Source of the DNA: Parvibaculum sp041688015
GTDB lineage: Bacteria > Pseudomonadota > Alphaproteobacteria > Parvibaculales > Parvibaculaceae
Length of the DNA stretch: 64,000 nucleotides
Direction: 5' to 3'
Assembly: GCA_041688015.1 (NCBI GenBank)
Contig: JBDNIY010000010.1
Location: forward strand, 1 to 64,000
Shown here: piece after piece, positions 42,436 through 50,132 of the stretch
How positions within the stretch are numbered: the stretch's first letter is position 1
Layout of the letters: each line of letters opens with the position of its first letter
Made by a program: the position numbers and the translations under genes
Notes under the pieces: model-generated
The model's input: the letters and a program-made list of their open reading frames with translations, nothing else
Databases searched by the model: none
Told to the model about the DNA's origin: nothing

Positions 42436-42966
42436 GCAAAGGAACTGACGCGCGTCAAAAACGTCAGCTTTCTTGACCTAAAAGTGCAACTCTGCATTAC
42501 CTCACAAAGAGAATTCCATCCGTATCAAGATTACGGGTTGGCAAATCAATATGACAGGCGTATCAGACCTGCATGACACACGTAATGCACCTATCGACCA
42601 AGCGTTTTGAAGGTAACTCGTACCCCTCGGGGCCGGGCCGAACTCGCTTGCGCTGACTTGCGCATTTGTGTTTTCGATCAGGAGCCCCACCACATCGGTT
42701 GGGGCTCTTGTCGTTTAGAGCCTCCGCCGGTGATTTTCACCCTGTAGCCCGGAGGACTAAACCAATGTCGTGATCTTCATTTAAAATGATCTGCGCCGGT
42801 CAGGGCTAAAAAGCCTTGTACCGTAGGGACTCGTCGGCCTGACGTTCGCTTTTCGTCACTGAGGTCGTGAGGCTCGCCCGCCTAAATTTTAACGATCAGC
42901 AGGGACCGAACGGACGCGTTTTGCGCGGGGCTGAGTGGTGATCTGCATCTCAACGGAGAATTGATC
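42436..42966. ncRNA. Structured intergenic region, candidate ncRNA or leader
   Basis: A 531-bp gap with no credible protein gene. A hairpin GAGCCCCA (42682-42689) / TGGGGCTC (42700-42707) is followed by TTGTCGTTT, like a weak terminator. A longer fold starts at GTTTAG (42712) with CTCCG pairing to CGGAG and CTAAAC at the far side (to about 42760), with GGTGA/TCACC inside. A ribosome-binding-like GGAGGA stands before ATG-TCG-TGA at 42764. I recognise no known RNA family. Confidence 0.35.
42682..42712 (+). terminator. Terminator-like hairpin
   Basis: GAGCCCCA and TGGGGCTC form an 8-bp stem around ten bases, followed by TTGTCGTTT. It is 250 bp from the DUF1003 stop, so it would end a separate short RNA rather than that gene. 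Confidence 0.5.
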
Positions 42967-43332
42967 ATGATTACAATACCAACCTCGAGGTCGCGGTGGA
43001 ACCTGCAGAACGGACGCGGCATCGGCGTTGCCGTGGCGTTCTGTCTGGCGATTATTTTGCGTCTGCACGACGACGCGCAATTTGATGTGCTGGAACTGCT
43101 TGCGATCGTACTGCCTGCGTTGGAGGTGGTGATGTTCGCGGCGGCCTTTGCCGTCTATCTCGATGCTGAAGATGAGGCGCGTGGGACGGCGGGTGCGCAT
43201 AATGCCGAGGCGATGGTGGTGTGGTTCGCTGTGGTGTTCGCTTTCATCTGGGGAAACATCGCGCTGGTGCGGCTGGCGATTGACGCCTATGTCGCGCTGG
43301 GCGTGCCGCCCGTCTGGATGGTTCCGCTGTGA
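42967..43332 (+). CDS. Small membrane protein of unknown function
   Basis: 121 residues from the ATG at 42967 after GGAGAATTG. Three hydrophobic stretches (about 20-32, 45-64 and 83-107) suggest a three-helix inner-membrane protein with AEDEARG in the middle loop. I do not recognise the family. It sits between DUF1003 and the CsgG/HfaB-like gene, facing the latter. Confidence 0.6.
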   Translation: MITIPTSRSRWNLQNGRGIGVAVAFCLAIILRLHDDAQFDVLELLAIVLPALEVVMFAAAFAVYLDAEDEARGTAGAHNAEAMVVWFAVVFAFIWGNIALVRLAIDAYVALGVPPVWMVPL

Positions 43333-43372
43333 CAAATGGGGGAGGTCCTTAAAACCTTCCTATCCTTTGTAC

Positions 43373-43403
43373 AAAAAAGGGGGAGGATCAAAGATCCCCC
43401 CCG
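43373..43403 (-). terminator. Terminator of the CsgG/HfaB-like gene
   Basis: GGGGAGGATC pairs imperfectly with GATCCCCCC across AAA; on the minus strand the stem is followed by a T-run (complement of ACAAAAAAG at 43372-43380). It lies about 170 bp past the stop of the leftward gene. Confidence 0.6.
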
Positions 43404-43415
43404 GAGTTTGTCTCG

Positions 43416-43451
43416 CCGAACCGCTTTGGGTGCCCCCCGTAGGCGGTTCGG
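43416..43451. other. Inverted repeat in the 3' region of the CsgG/HfaB-like gene
   Basis: CCGAACCGC (43416-43424) pairs perfectly with GCGGTTCGG (43443-43451). It may be an additional transcript-end structure or a repeat remnant. Confidence 0.5.
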
Positions 43452-43573
43452 TTCTGTCCGATTGAGCGTGGACAGCCGCTCTCAAGACCCGGTTTTCACC
43501 GGTGGCAACCTGAGGGGTGGAGCTGATGGGACGGGTTCATGGGCGTCCCATCAGCGAATGTTATTTGATTGGT

Positions 43574-44698
43574 TTAGTTGACGCCGCCGCGTAGACCGCT
43601 GTTATCGCTGTAGTAGGCGTAAGGCGTATTTCTGGTCTTTGCAGGCTGTGTTGAGCGAGCGGGCTGAACCTGAGCGACGGGCGCGGTTGTCGCGGGTTCG
43701 GCATAAGCCTGACGTGTGGGAGCCTGAGGTGCTGAAGCCTGGCGTAACGGCGTGCGGGCACCTGACGGGTTGGCCTGGCGATAGTCGATCTTGCCCATCG
43801 GGTCGCCCTTACCGGAGATCTGCGAGCCGCAATCGGTCGGGTTCACGTGATAGAGTGGCACCAGCATCTTCAAGACAGCGCGTTCGATGACCGAGCGCAC
43901 GGCGAGCTGGAGGGGTTCTTGCGCGCTTTCGCCCGCCCCGATCTGGAAGAGATTGCCGCCAAGGAAGTCGAACACACCAGCGCTGACTTCATGACCGATG
44001 ATTTGTTTCTGGTAGGAAACGAAATCGACGACTTCGAGCGTGCGGCTGTTTACCAGACGCAGGTCGAGGCCGATGTTCATGACATAAAGCTTACCACCGA
44101 AGGAGGCGCCCCAGCCTTGCGCTGAGGAGCTAGCAACCGAGGCATCCACACCGCCGGAGCGGATGTTGAAGTTAAGCTCGGTGATACCGCCGACAAGATA
44201 GAAGTCGCTGCCGCGAATTTCACCCGCAAAGATCTTGCGATAATCGCTGCCGCCATCTTGGGTATTGTCGCGGCCGTCGCCGATGAGCTTGTTGTTGGTG
44301 TATTTGAGTTCGAGTTCTGTGATCGCCGTGTCATAGCGTTCGACCATGGGCACACCGGCTTTGCCGAGCGCCGACATGGCCATCAGGGCCGCGCCTTGCG
44401 TCAGCTTGCGACCGGAGCCGTCAGCTTCTTCCTTGCCCGTGTAGTCGCGGATATTGCCAACCGCGATGCGCCGTGTCTGTTCATTGGTGTTGATATGCGT
44501 GGCGACGCAGCGCAGGGCGCTGGAGTAGGGTGTTTCGTTGTTGATGACGGGCGCGTTGCCCATTGGCGTTGCGTAGCGACCGTCGGACCCTGCGCTGGGG
44601 CTTATGCAGCCGGTCAAAGCAAAGGCGACTGAAAGTGCGCCCAGTGTTTTGATGGGCAGCGCCTTATAGGTCATGATCGACTTTGCAATGTTAAACAC
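43574..44698 (-). CDS. CsgG/HfaB-family outer-membrane secretion lipoprotein
   Basis: 374 residues, GTG start at 44698 with AGGAGA seven bases upstream. A lipobox ALTGC (about C31) marks a lipoprotein. The CsgG fold is seen in RIAVGNIRDYTGK, VERYDTAITELELKYTN, LVGGITELNFNI, the pore-like GWGASFGGKLYVMNIGLDLRL, and SRTLEVVDFVSYQKQIIG. In E. coli CsgG exports curli subunits, and in Caulobacter HfaB helps anchor the holdfast. The C-terminal 80 residues are Pro/Ala/Thr-rich. No csgE/F or hfaA/D gene was recognised nearby; the Asn-rich secreted protein at 40.5 kb is a candidate client. Confidence 0.85.
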   Translation of the reverse strand: MFNIAKSIMTYKALPIKTLGALSVAFALTGCISPSAGSDGRYATPMGNAPVINNETPYSSALRCVATHINTNEQTRRIAVGNIRDYTGKEEADGSGRKLTQGAALMAMSALGKAGVPMVERYDTAITELELKYTNNKLIGDGRDNTQDGGSDYRKIFAGEIRGSDFYLVGGITELNFNIRSGGVDASVASSSAQGWGASFGGKLYVMNIGLDLRLVNSRTLEVVDFVSYQKQIIGHEVSAGVFDFLGGNLFQIGAGESAQEPLQLAVRSVIERAVLKMLVPLYHVNPTDCGSQISGKGDPMGKIDYRQANPSGARTPLRQASAPQAPTRQAYAEPATTAPVAQVQPARSTQPAKTRNTPYAYYSDNSGLRGGVN

Positions 44699-45075
44699 GG
44701 GACTATCTCCTGGTTGCCAATTTTTCGTCGGAGGGAACGGCGATCATTTCGATCTGTCTCAATGCCTTCGACGAAGTAGTCACAGCGAAGATTGCAACCT
44801 GTGTGCCAGCCTTCATGGTTCGTTAATTTTTGGAAATTTTGGCTGAAACCGGTGCTTTCTTGGGACGCACCTCTAGCGCTGTGCCAAACTTGGGCCATGT
44901 GGGGCGTGGTTAATGCCGGTCAATCACTGTCCCGCTTCGGTACTTGGGAGCAAAGGGCCGGGATTTGTCTTTGAATGGGATTGGCATTGGCATTGGGACC
45001 GTCGGCTTGCAGGTATTAACAACGCAGGCGGACACTCGCGTCCGCATTCGCTCATAATCTGAAAGGGACGTTGGA
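44699..45075. other. Intergenic region, divergent promoters
   Basis: A 377-bp gap between the divergent CsgG/HfaB-like and HCCA-isomerase-like genes. It must hold both promoters. I see no conserved operator, strong hairpin or credible small gene. Confidence 0.5.
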
Positions 45076-45678
45076 TTGGCCACTCTGGAATTCTTCTTCG
45101 ATTGTTCGAGCCCTTGGACCTACCTTGCCTTCAGCCGCGTTGAGGCGCTGGTGGCGCGCACAGGCGCTGAGATTGTCTGGCGGCCCATTCTGGTGGGTGG
45201 TGTCTTCAATGCCGTGAATGAGAGCGTCTATGAAGTGCGCGCCAACCCCAATCCGATCAAAGGGCGCTATTACGTTAAGGATTTGCGCGACTGGGCCACA
45301 TATTGCGGCGTCAAGATCGGCCAGCCGCCAGTTTTTCCGGTGCGCTCGGTGGATGCGATGCGAGCGGCCATTGTGGCCGACGAAGAAGGCAAGTTGCCGG
45401 CCTTTGCTTGGGCGACCTTCCGGGCCTATTGGGGCGAGTTGAAAGACATCAGCCAGCCGGACGTTCTGGCCGAGATCTGCGCTGAGGTCGGGCTGGACTG
45501 GACCGACGTGTCAGAGCGGATCAAGAGCGATGCGGTCAAGGCACAGTTGCGCGCCAATACCGAAGAGGTTATTGCCCGGGGCGGTTTTGGCTCGCCGACA
45601 ATGTATGTGAACAAGACCGATATGTATTTTGGCAATGATCGTTTGCCGCTCGTGGAGGCGGCGCTGACCCATGGTTGA
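45076..45678 (+). CDS. 2-hydroxychromene-2-carboxylate isomerase / DsbA-family protein
   Basis: 200 residues with a TTG start after AAGGGA. A thioredoxin-fold, kappa-GST-like protein: FFFDCSSPWTYL at 6-17 has the active-site serine instead of a CxxC pair, and GGFGSPTMYVN near 169-179 is the cis-Pro loop. Such enzymes isomerise hydroxychromene carboxylates in naphthalene breakdown with glutathione; other members have unknown substrates. The rhomboid gene overlaps its end by 8 bp. Confidence 0.88.
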   Translation: MATLEFFFDCSSPWTYLAFSRVEALVARTGAEIVWRPILVGGVFNAVNESVYEVRANPNPIKGRYYVKDLRDWATYCGVKIGQPPVFPVRSVDAMRAAIVADEEGKLPAFAWATFRAYWGELKDISQPDVLAEICAEVGLDWTDVSERIKSDAVKAQLRANTEEVIARGGFGSPTMYVNKTDMYFGNDRLPLVEAALTHG

Positions 45679-46480
45679 ATTCGAAAACCCTCGCGTGCTA
45701 CGTAAAGAACCGCCTGCCTTTAATGTTCCCTCCGTTGTTCTGGCCCTGATCGGCGCGATGCTTGTGGCGTTTGCCCTATTCAATTGGGCGAGTTTTCCGC
45801 AGCAAGAAGAGATGCTCGTTCTGTTTGCCTTGTTTCCCGCGCGCTTCATCCCGTCTGTGGCACATCCCAATATGCTGTTCCCCGGTGGCTTGGCGGGCGA
45901 CGTGTGGACGCTTTTTTCATACACGTTCATGCATGGAAGCTGGATGCATGTGATCGTCAATTCGGTTTGGCTGCTGGCCTTTGGCAGTCCCGTGGCGCGA
46001 CGCATCGGGACGATGCGGTTTCTCATTCTCTATTTTTTCTGCGGTATCATCGGCGCATTGCTGCATGTGGCGCTCAACGGCGGCTCGCTGGTGCCCGTCG
46101 TTGGCGCGTCGGGCGCGATTTCCGGCCTGATGGGAGCGGCGGCGCGGTTTGTCTTTCTGGCGGGTGGGCCGCTTGGTGGCTTGGCAGGGCAGACGGGCCG
46201 AAGCTCTGCGCCGCGCGCGCAGGCCAGCATTCTTGAGGCCCTGAGCGACCGACGCGTACTGATTTTTGTTGGCGTCTGGGTTGGCCTTAATTTCCTCTTT
46301 GGGTTGTCTGGCATCTCCATGATGATGGGGGCGACGGCCAATATTGCTTGGGAAGCGCATTTGGGTGGTTTTCTGGCTGGGTTGCTCTTTTTCGGATTTT
46401 TCGACCCCTATCGTAGTTCACCTTCGGGTGGGCCGGGCAATGTCGGCTATGGTGAATGGAGCGGGCGCGACAAACCCTAA
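45671..46480 (+). CDS. Rhomboid family intramembrane serine protease
   Basis: 269 residues, about six or seven membrane helices. The catalytic dyad is S147 in VVGASGAISG and H230 in AWEAHLGGF; WMHVIVNSVWLLAFG around 91-105 is the HxxxN stretch before helix 2. The loop between helices 4 and 5 (about 165-190) is longer than usual. It starts inside the end of the upstream gene, so the two are translationally coupled. Confidence 0.93.
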   Translation: MVEFENPRVLRKEPPAFNVPSVVLALIGAMLVAFALFNWASFPQQEEMLVLFALFPARFIPSVAHPNMLFPGGLAGDVWTLFSYTFMHGSWMHVIVNSVWLLAFGSPVARRIGTMRFLILYFFCGIIGALLHVALNGGSLVPVVGASGAISGLMGAAARFVFLAGGPLGGLAGQTGRSSAPRAQASILEALSDRRVLIFVGVWVGLNFLFGLSGISMMMGATANIAWEAHLGGFLAGLLFFGFFDPYRSSPSGGPGNVGYGEWSGRDKP

Positions 46481-46560
46481 GCAGCATGGTCGGCATTGAT
46501 TTGTCGGCCCCAATGCCCACATGCTCTTGAGGGCTTGGGCTATTAGCGAAGGAATGCGCG

Positions 46561-46875
46561 ATGAGTGATACGTCAACGTCGTCCGAGCCATCTGCTGAGG
46601 ACGTGTCGAGCAACATCAGCGTCAAGGAGCCTCTGTGGCTTCGGTTTCTCTATATGCTGGGGTTTGGCATTTTGGCGAGTGTCGCATTTTCGCTGGCGCT
46701 GTTTCTCGGCGTCGTCCAAATTGTGCTTTTGCTGACCCGTAAAGAGAAGAACGAGGAATTGCTGAACTTTAGCCGCAGTCTTGTTGCTTATGTCAGCGAA
46801 TGCTTGGCTTTTATTGTCTTTGCGCGTGACGAGAAACCATTTCCGCTCTCTAAGTTTCCGCGCGTCAGCGATTAG
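46561..46875 (+). CDS. DUF4389 family membrane protein
   Basis: 104 residues. An acidic, serine-rich N-terminus (to about 28), then a hydrophobic segment (FLYMLGFGILASVAFSLALF and further, to about 60), and a C-terminal domain with EELLNFSRSLVAYVSECLAF that matches DUF4389. Function unknown; often near lipid or c-di-GMP genes. Its stop overlaps the tetR stop by 4 bp. Confidence 0.85.
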   Translation: MSDTSTSSEPSAEDVSSNISVKEPLWLRFLYMLGFGILASVAFSLALFLGVVQIVLLLTRKEKNEELLNFSRSLVAYVSECLAFIVFARDEKPFPLSKFPRVSD

Positions 46876-47591
46876 GGCATTGCGCTGATGGCATCGAGAC
46901 GGGCGCGGCCCTTGTCGGTTAAGAAGCCGCGGATGACGGCCTGCGTTGTGACGGCGAAATGCGTCTTGGCGTCGGCCGCGCTGTCGTGAAAGCCTGCGAG
47001 CTCAAGGCTGCATAATCCGTGTACGACGGCCCAGAGCGCGTCGGCGATCATGAGCGGGTCGATCGTGTCAGAGAAACGCCCCTCGGCAATGCAGGCGGTC
47101 ACCGCTTCATAAAGGTACTGGTACGAGGGATGGCCGGAGATGCCGCGCGCGTGCAGCGTCGTGTCGGCTCCCTTGGCGTGACGCATGGCTTCGCTGACCG
47201 GCATGGTGGCGCTGATCATTAACGCATAATAGGACGGGTTGTCGAGCGCGAAGCGGTGATAGGCGCGGGCAAGGTCGCCGAGCCAAAGGAGCGGATCTGC
47301 ATTGCGCGGTACGGCGTTTTGCGCATCGCCCAGCCGGTCAAAGGCCTCGCCGAATAGCGCCGTGATTAACCCCTCTTTGCCACCAAAAGCTGTGTAAACC
47401 GCCATCGTCGAGGTGCCGACCTTGCTGGCGAGTTTGCGCAAGGAAATCGCATCAGGGCCGCCGCGCATCAGCATTTCGCTGGCCGCATCGAGCAGGGCGG
47501 CGCGCTGGGCATCACGGCGCTGATCGGCGCGGCTTGGCTCGCCTTGCAGCAGGGCGGACGGCTTATCGTGCTTTGGGTCGTAGCTACTCAT
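46872..47591 (-). CDS. TetR/AcrR family transcriptional regulator
   Basis: 239 residues. The N-terminal helix-turn-helix is at about 30-75: DAISLRKLASKVGTSTMAVY then FGGKEGLITALF. The C-terminal ligand domain resembles the TetR_C_33-like (WHG) type. It is divergent from the carotenoid oxygenase gene with a 99-bp gap that contains a palindrome, so it probably represses that gene in response to an apocarotenoid-like or aromatic ligand. The ligand is unknown. Confidence 0.92.
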   Translation of the reverse strand: MSSYDPKHDKPSALLQGEPSRADQRRDAQRAALLDAASEMLMRGGPDAISLRKLASKVGTSTMAVYTAFGGKEGLITALFGEAFDRLGDAQNAVPRNADPLLWLGDLARAYHRFALDNPSYYALMISATMPVSEAMRHAKGADTTLHARGISGHPSYQYLYEAVTACIAEGRFSDTIDPLMIADALWAVVHGLCSLELAGFHDSAADAKTHFAVTTQAVIRGFLTDKGRARLDAISAMP

Positions 47592-47650
47592 TTTACCTTC
47601 CTCATCTCACCTCTATCGATCAGGCTTGCGCTGCTGTCCAGTTTTAGTTC

Positions 47651-47663
47651 ATAACACTGTTAT
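47651..47663. promoter_or_regulatory. Candidate TetR operator
   Basis: ATAACACTGTTAT is a perfect 6+1+6 palindrome in the intergenic space between the divergent tetR and carotenoid oxygenase genes, 28 bp before the latter. The size and place suit a TetR-type operator. Predicted from symmetry alone. Confidence 0.55.
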
Positions 47664-47690
47664 ACATTAGATTGTGACCGGGAAAAACTC

Positions 47691-49121
47691 ATGTCGAAAC
47701 CCTTTCCGCAAGACGCTGTGTTGCAAGAAAACTTTGCACCTGTGATGGGCGAGTGCGATGCGCCCGATCTGGTGGTGGTCGAAGGTGAGCTGCCGCGCGA
47801 TCTGGCGGGCACTCTTTATCGCAATGGGCCCAACCCGATGTTTCCTCCGCTGAGCGACACGCATCACTGGTTTTTGGGCGAGGGCATGATCCATGCGATT
47901 CAAGTCGAAGATGGGCGCGTGTCCTATCGCAATCGCTGGGTGGCGACCGAACAATACAAGGCGCAGCGTGCGGCGGGACGACGCTTGGTCGATACCGGAT
48001 TTGGCGGCGCATCGCTGCCTGAGGCTGAAGGCATCAAGCGCAATGTGGCCAATACAAATGTCGTCTGGCATGCCGGCAAACTCCTCGCCATCGACGAGGG
48101 GAGTTCTCCCGTGGCGATGGACGGCGACACGCTGGAGACGCAAGGCTCATGGACCTTCGATGGCAAATATGAAGGGCCGATGACGGCGCATCCCAAGTTT
48201 GACCCCAAGACCGGCGAGATGTTGTTTTTCGGTTATATGGCCAAAGGGCCGGGCACGCCGGACATTTCCTATACGGTGGTCAATGCTAAGGGCAAGGTGA
48301 CGCGCGCGGATATGTTTGAAGCGCCCTATGCCAGCATGGTGCATGATTTCATCACCACAGACGAACATGTTATCTTTCCGATTTTTCCCGCGACCATCGA
48401 CGTGGAACGCATTATGCGTGGCGGGCCGACCATTGCTTGGGACCCGGATGTGGGCACGCGTATCGGCATCATGGCGCGTGACGCTGGCGTTGATACGATC
48501 CGTTGGTTCAAGGGCGACGCGTGCTACGTCTATCATCCGATGAATGCCTATACGAGCCATGAGGGCGGGCGCACGCGCGTCATCGCTGATGTCTTGAAAT
48601 ATGAGCGCGTGCCGCTTTTCCCAAATGCCGATGGCAGTAAGGCGGCGTTGGGATTGTCGGATGAGCCTTCCATGCTGGTGCGTTGGACGTTTGACCTCGA
48701 CGGTAATAGCGACACCTACACCGAAGAAAGCCTCAATGATCTAGGCGGCGACTTTCCCCGTCTTGATGAACGGTTCACCGGCTTGGACTATCGACACGGG
48801 TTTTATGCGGCGCTAACCGGCGAACCCGCGCGCGGCAAGCCTTTCGATACGCTGGTGCATGCCGATATGAAAAGCGGCACGCGGCGCGAGTATCGCCCCG
48901 GTCCGGGTAAGTTTGTGATGGAGCCAGTGTTTGTGCCGCGCAAGGCCGATGCGGCTGAGGGCGATGGCTGGCTGGTGTCGCTGCTCTATGATCGCGCGCG
49001 CAACCTCAGCGATTTCATCGTGCTGGATACTGGCGATATTTCACGCGGGCCGATTGCGCGCGTCGAATTGCCGACGCGTGTGCCCTTCGGCTTTCATGGT
49101 AATTGGCGCGGGGCAGCCTGA
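47691..49121 (+). CDS. Carotenoid oxygenase family protein
   Basis: 476 residues, a seven-bladed propeller non-haem iron dioxygenase. The four iron-binding histidines are likely H167 (TAHPKF), H218 (MVHDF), H282 (YHPMN) and H469 (FHGNW). RNGPNPMF near 44-51 and WFLGEGMIHAI near 60-70 are family hallmarks. It cleaves C=C bonds in carotenoids, stilbenes or lignin-type aromatics. No carotenoid synthesis genes are nearby, so a stilbene or aromatic substrate is equally likely. Confidence 0.93.
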   Translation: MSKPFPQDAVLQENFAPVMGECDAPDLVVVEGELPRDLAGTLYRNGPNPMFPPLSDTHHWFLGEGMIHAIQVEDGRVSYRNRWVATEQYKAQRAAGRRLVDTGFGGASLPEAEGIKRNVANTNVVWHAGKLLAIDEGSSPVAMDGDTLETQGSWTFDGKYEGPMTAHPKFDPKTGEMLFFGYMAKGPGTPDISYTVVNAKGKVTRADMFEAPYASMVHDFITTDEHVIFPIFPATIDVERIMRGGPTIAWDPDVGTRIGIMARDAGVDTIRWFKGDACYVYHPMNAYTSHEGGRTRVIADVLKYERVPLFPNADGSKAALGLSDEPSMLVRWTFDLDGNSDTYTEESLNDLGGDFPRLDERFTGLDYRHGFYAALTGEPARGKPFDTLVHADMKSGTRREYRPGPGKFVMEPVFVPRKADAAEGDGWLVSLLYDRARNLSDFIVLDTGDISRGPIARVELPTRVPFGFHGNWRGAA

Positions 49122-49135
49122 CCAGAGGACCAAAT

Positions 49136-49549
49136 ATGAACGCTGCCCTATTCATCGCGGTAAGTGGCGTCACCATAGGTATTTTGGGTGTGCTCCATCT
49201 GGTCTACACCTTCAGCGGCGCAAAACTGCATCCGCGCAGTGATGCGCTCAAGGAGATGATGATGGCCACGTCACCGATGATAAGTCGGGAGACAACGATG
49301 TGGCGGGCTTGGATAGGCTTCAACGCGAGCCATAGTTTTGGCGCTATATTGTTTGGCTGTATCTTTGGCTATTTGGCGATCCAGCACAGTGAATTTCTGA
49401 TGCACTCAGCGTTTTTGCTGGTGGTGGGATTTTGCCTTCTGGTTGGCTATGCCCTCTTGGCCAAATTCTATTGGTTCAGCGTTCCGTTCCGCGGGATTTT
49501 GCTGGCCTTAGCGTTCTATTGCGTTGGCATTACGCTTCATTTTATTTGA
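49136..49549 (+). CDS. Small four-helix membrane protein
   Basis: 137 residues from the ATG at 49136. Four hydrophobic segments (about 2-26, 60-81, 87-108 and 114-135). The pattern TTMWRAWIGFNASHSFGAI matches a family of small membrane proteins with a conserved NxSHS stretch (LIC_13387-like), of unknown function. It starts 14 bp after the carotenoid oxygenase stop, so it is likely in the same operon. Confidence 0.75.
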   Translation: MNAALFIAVSGVTIGILGVLHLVYTFSGAKLHPRSDALKEMMMATSPMISRETTMWRAWIGFNASHSFGAILFGCIFGYLAIQHSEFLMHSAFLLVVGFCLLVGYALLAKFYWFSVPFRGILLALAFYCVGITLHFI

Positions 49550-49571
49550 GCTGAACCGTCCTGATAAAATT

Positions 49572-50132
49572 TCAAAACAGTGGTTCCTGATAGACCGGCT
49601 TGCCGTCGATGCGGATGCCCTTGATGGCCGCCTCGCCGTCGTTGGCAAGCGCGACATCAACGGTAAGTGCGCGCTTGTTGCGTTGGTCCTCTAGCGTGCG
49701 GCCTTCACCTTCGGGCACATAGTAACGCTCAATGCCATATTTCACGCGGGCGATGTTGCGGGTTTCGTCCAGATAATCAATCTTTCCACGGATGACTTTA
49801 TTGCCCGCCGCTGGCACTTTGTCGTTGTGAAAAGCGGCGATGGCCTGCCAGTCGTCCTTCGTGGCTGCCAGCTCCACGAAGATCGTCTGGTCGGTTTTCC
49901 AATTCATATCGCCATTGATGGCGGTGAGCGGCAGCGTTGTGATCGCATAGGTGAGCGTCACATAGTCGCCGCGAAAGAGGTCGCGCGGATCGACGGGTTC
50001 GCTTTTGAGCGTCACGACGTCCGGTGAATTGAGGATCGTCACGCGGTCAACAACCATCCAGCCAAGGATCAGCGTCTGGATGACAACAAGCACGATGACG
50101 GCACTGCCGAAGCGGCCAAGACGAGCGATCAT
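49572..50132 (-). CDS. GDYXXLXY domain membrane-anchored protein
   Basis: 186 residues. A hydrophobic N-terminus (FGSAVIVLVVIQTLILGWM) anchors it, followed by the signature GDYVTLTY at about 52-59 and a beta-rich domain with FHNDKVPAAGNKVIRGKIDY and YGIERYYVPEGEG. The family is always found with DUF2157/DUF4401 proteins, as here: it overlaps the upstream DUF2157 gene by ATGA. Function unknown; possibly an envelope assembly unit. Confidence 0.92.
   Translation of the reverse strand: MIARLGRFGSAVIVLVVIQTLILGWMVVDRVTILNSPDVVTLKSEPVDPRDLFRGDYVTLTYAITTLPLTAINGDMNWKTDQTIFVELAATKDDWQAIAAFHNDKVPAAGNKVIRGKIDYLDETRNIARVKYGIERYYVPEGEGRTLEDQRNKRALTVDVALANDGEAAIKGIRIDGKPVYQEPLF

Noticed and set aside
42502..42693. 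Leftward frame of 63 codons after DUF1003
   Set aside because: No ribosome-binding site and overlap with a terminator-like hairpin. Composition is not protein-like.
44671..44974. Small frames in the gap between the CsgG/HfaB-like and HCCA-isomerase-like genes
   Set aside because: No ribosome-binding sites and no sequence character; the space is needed for two divergent promoters.
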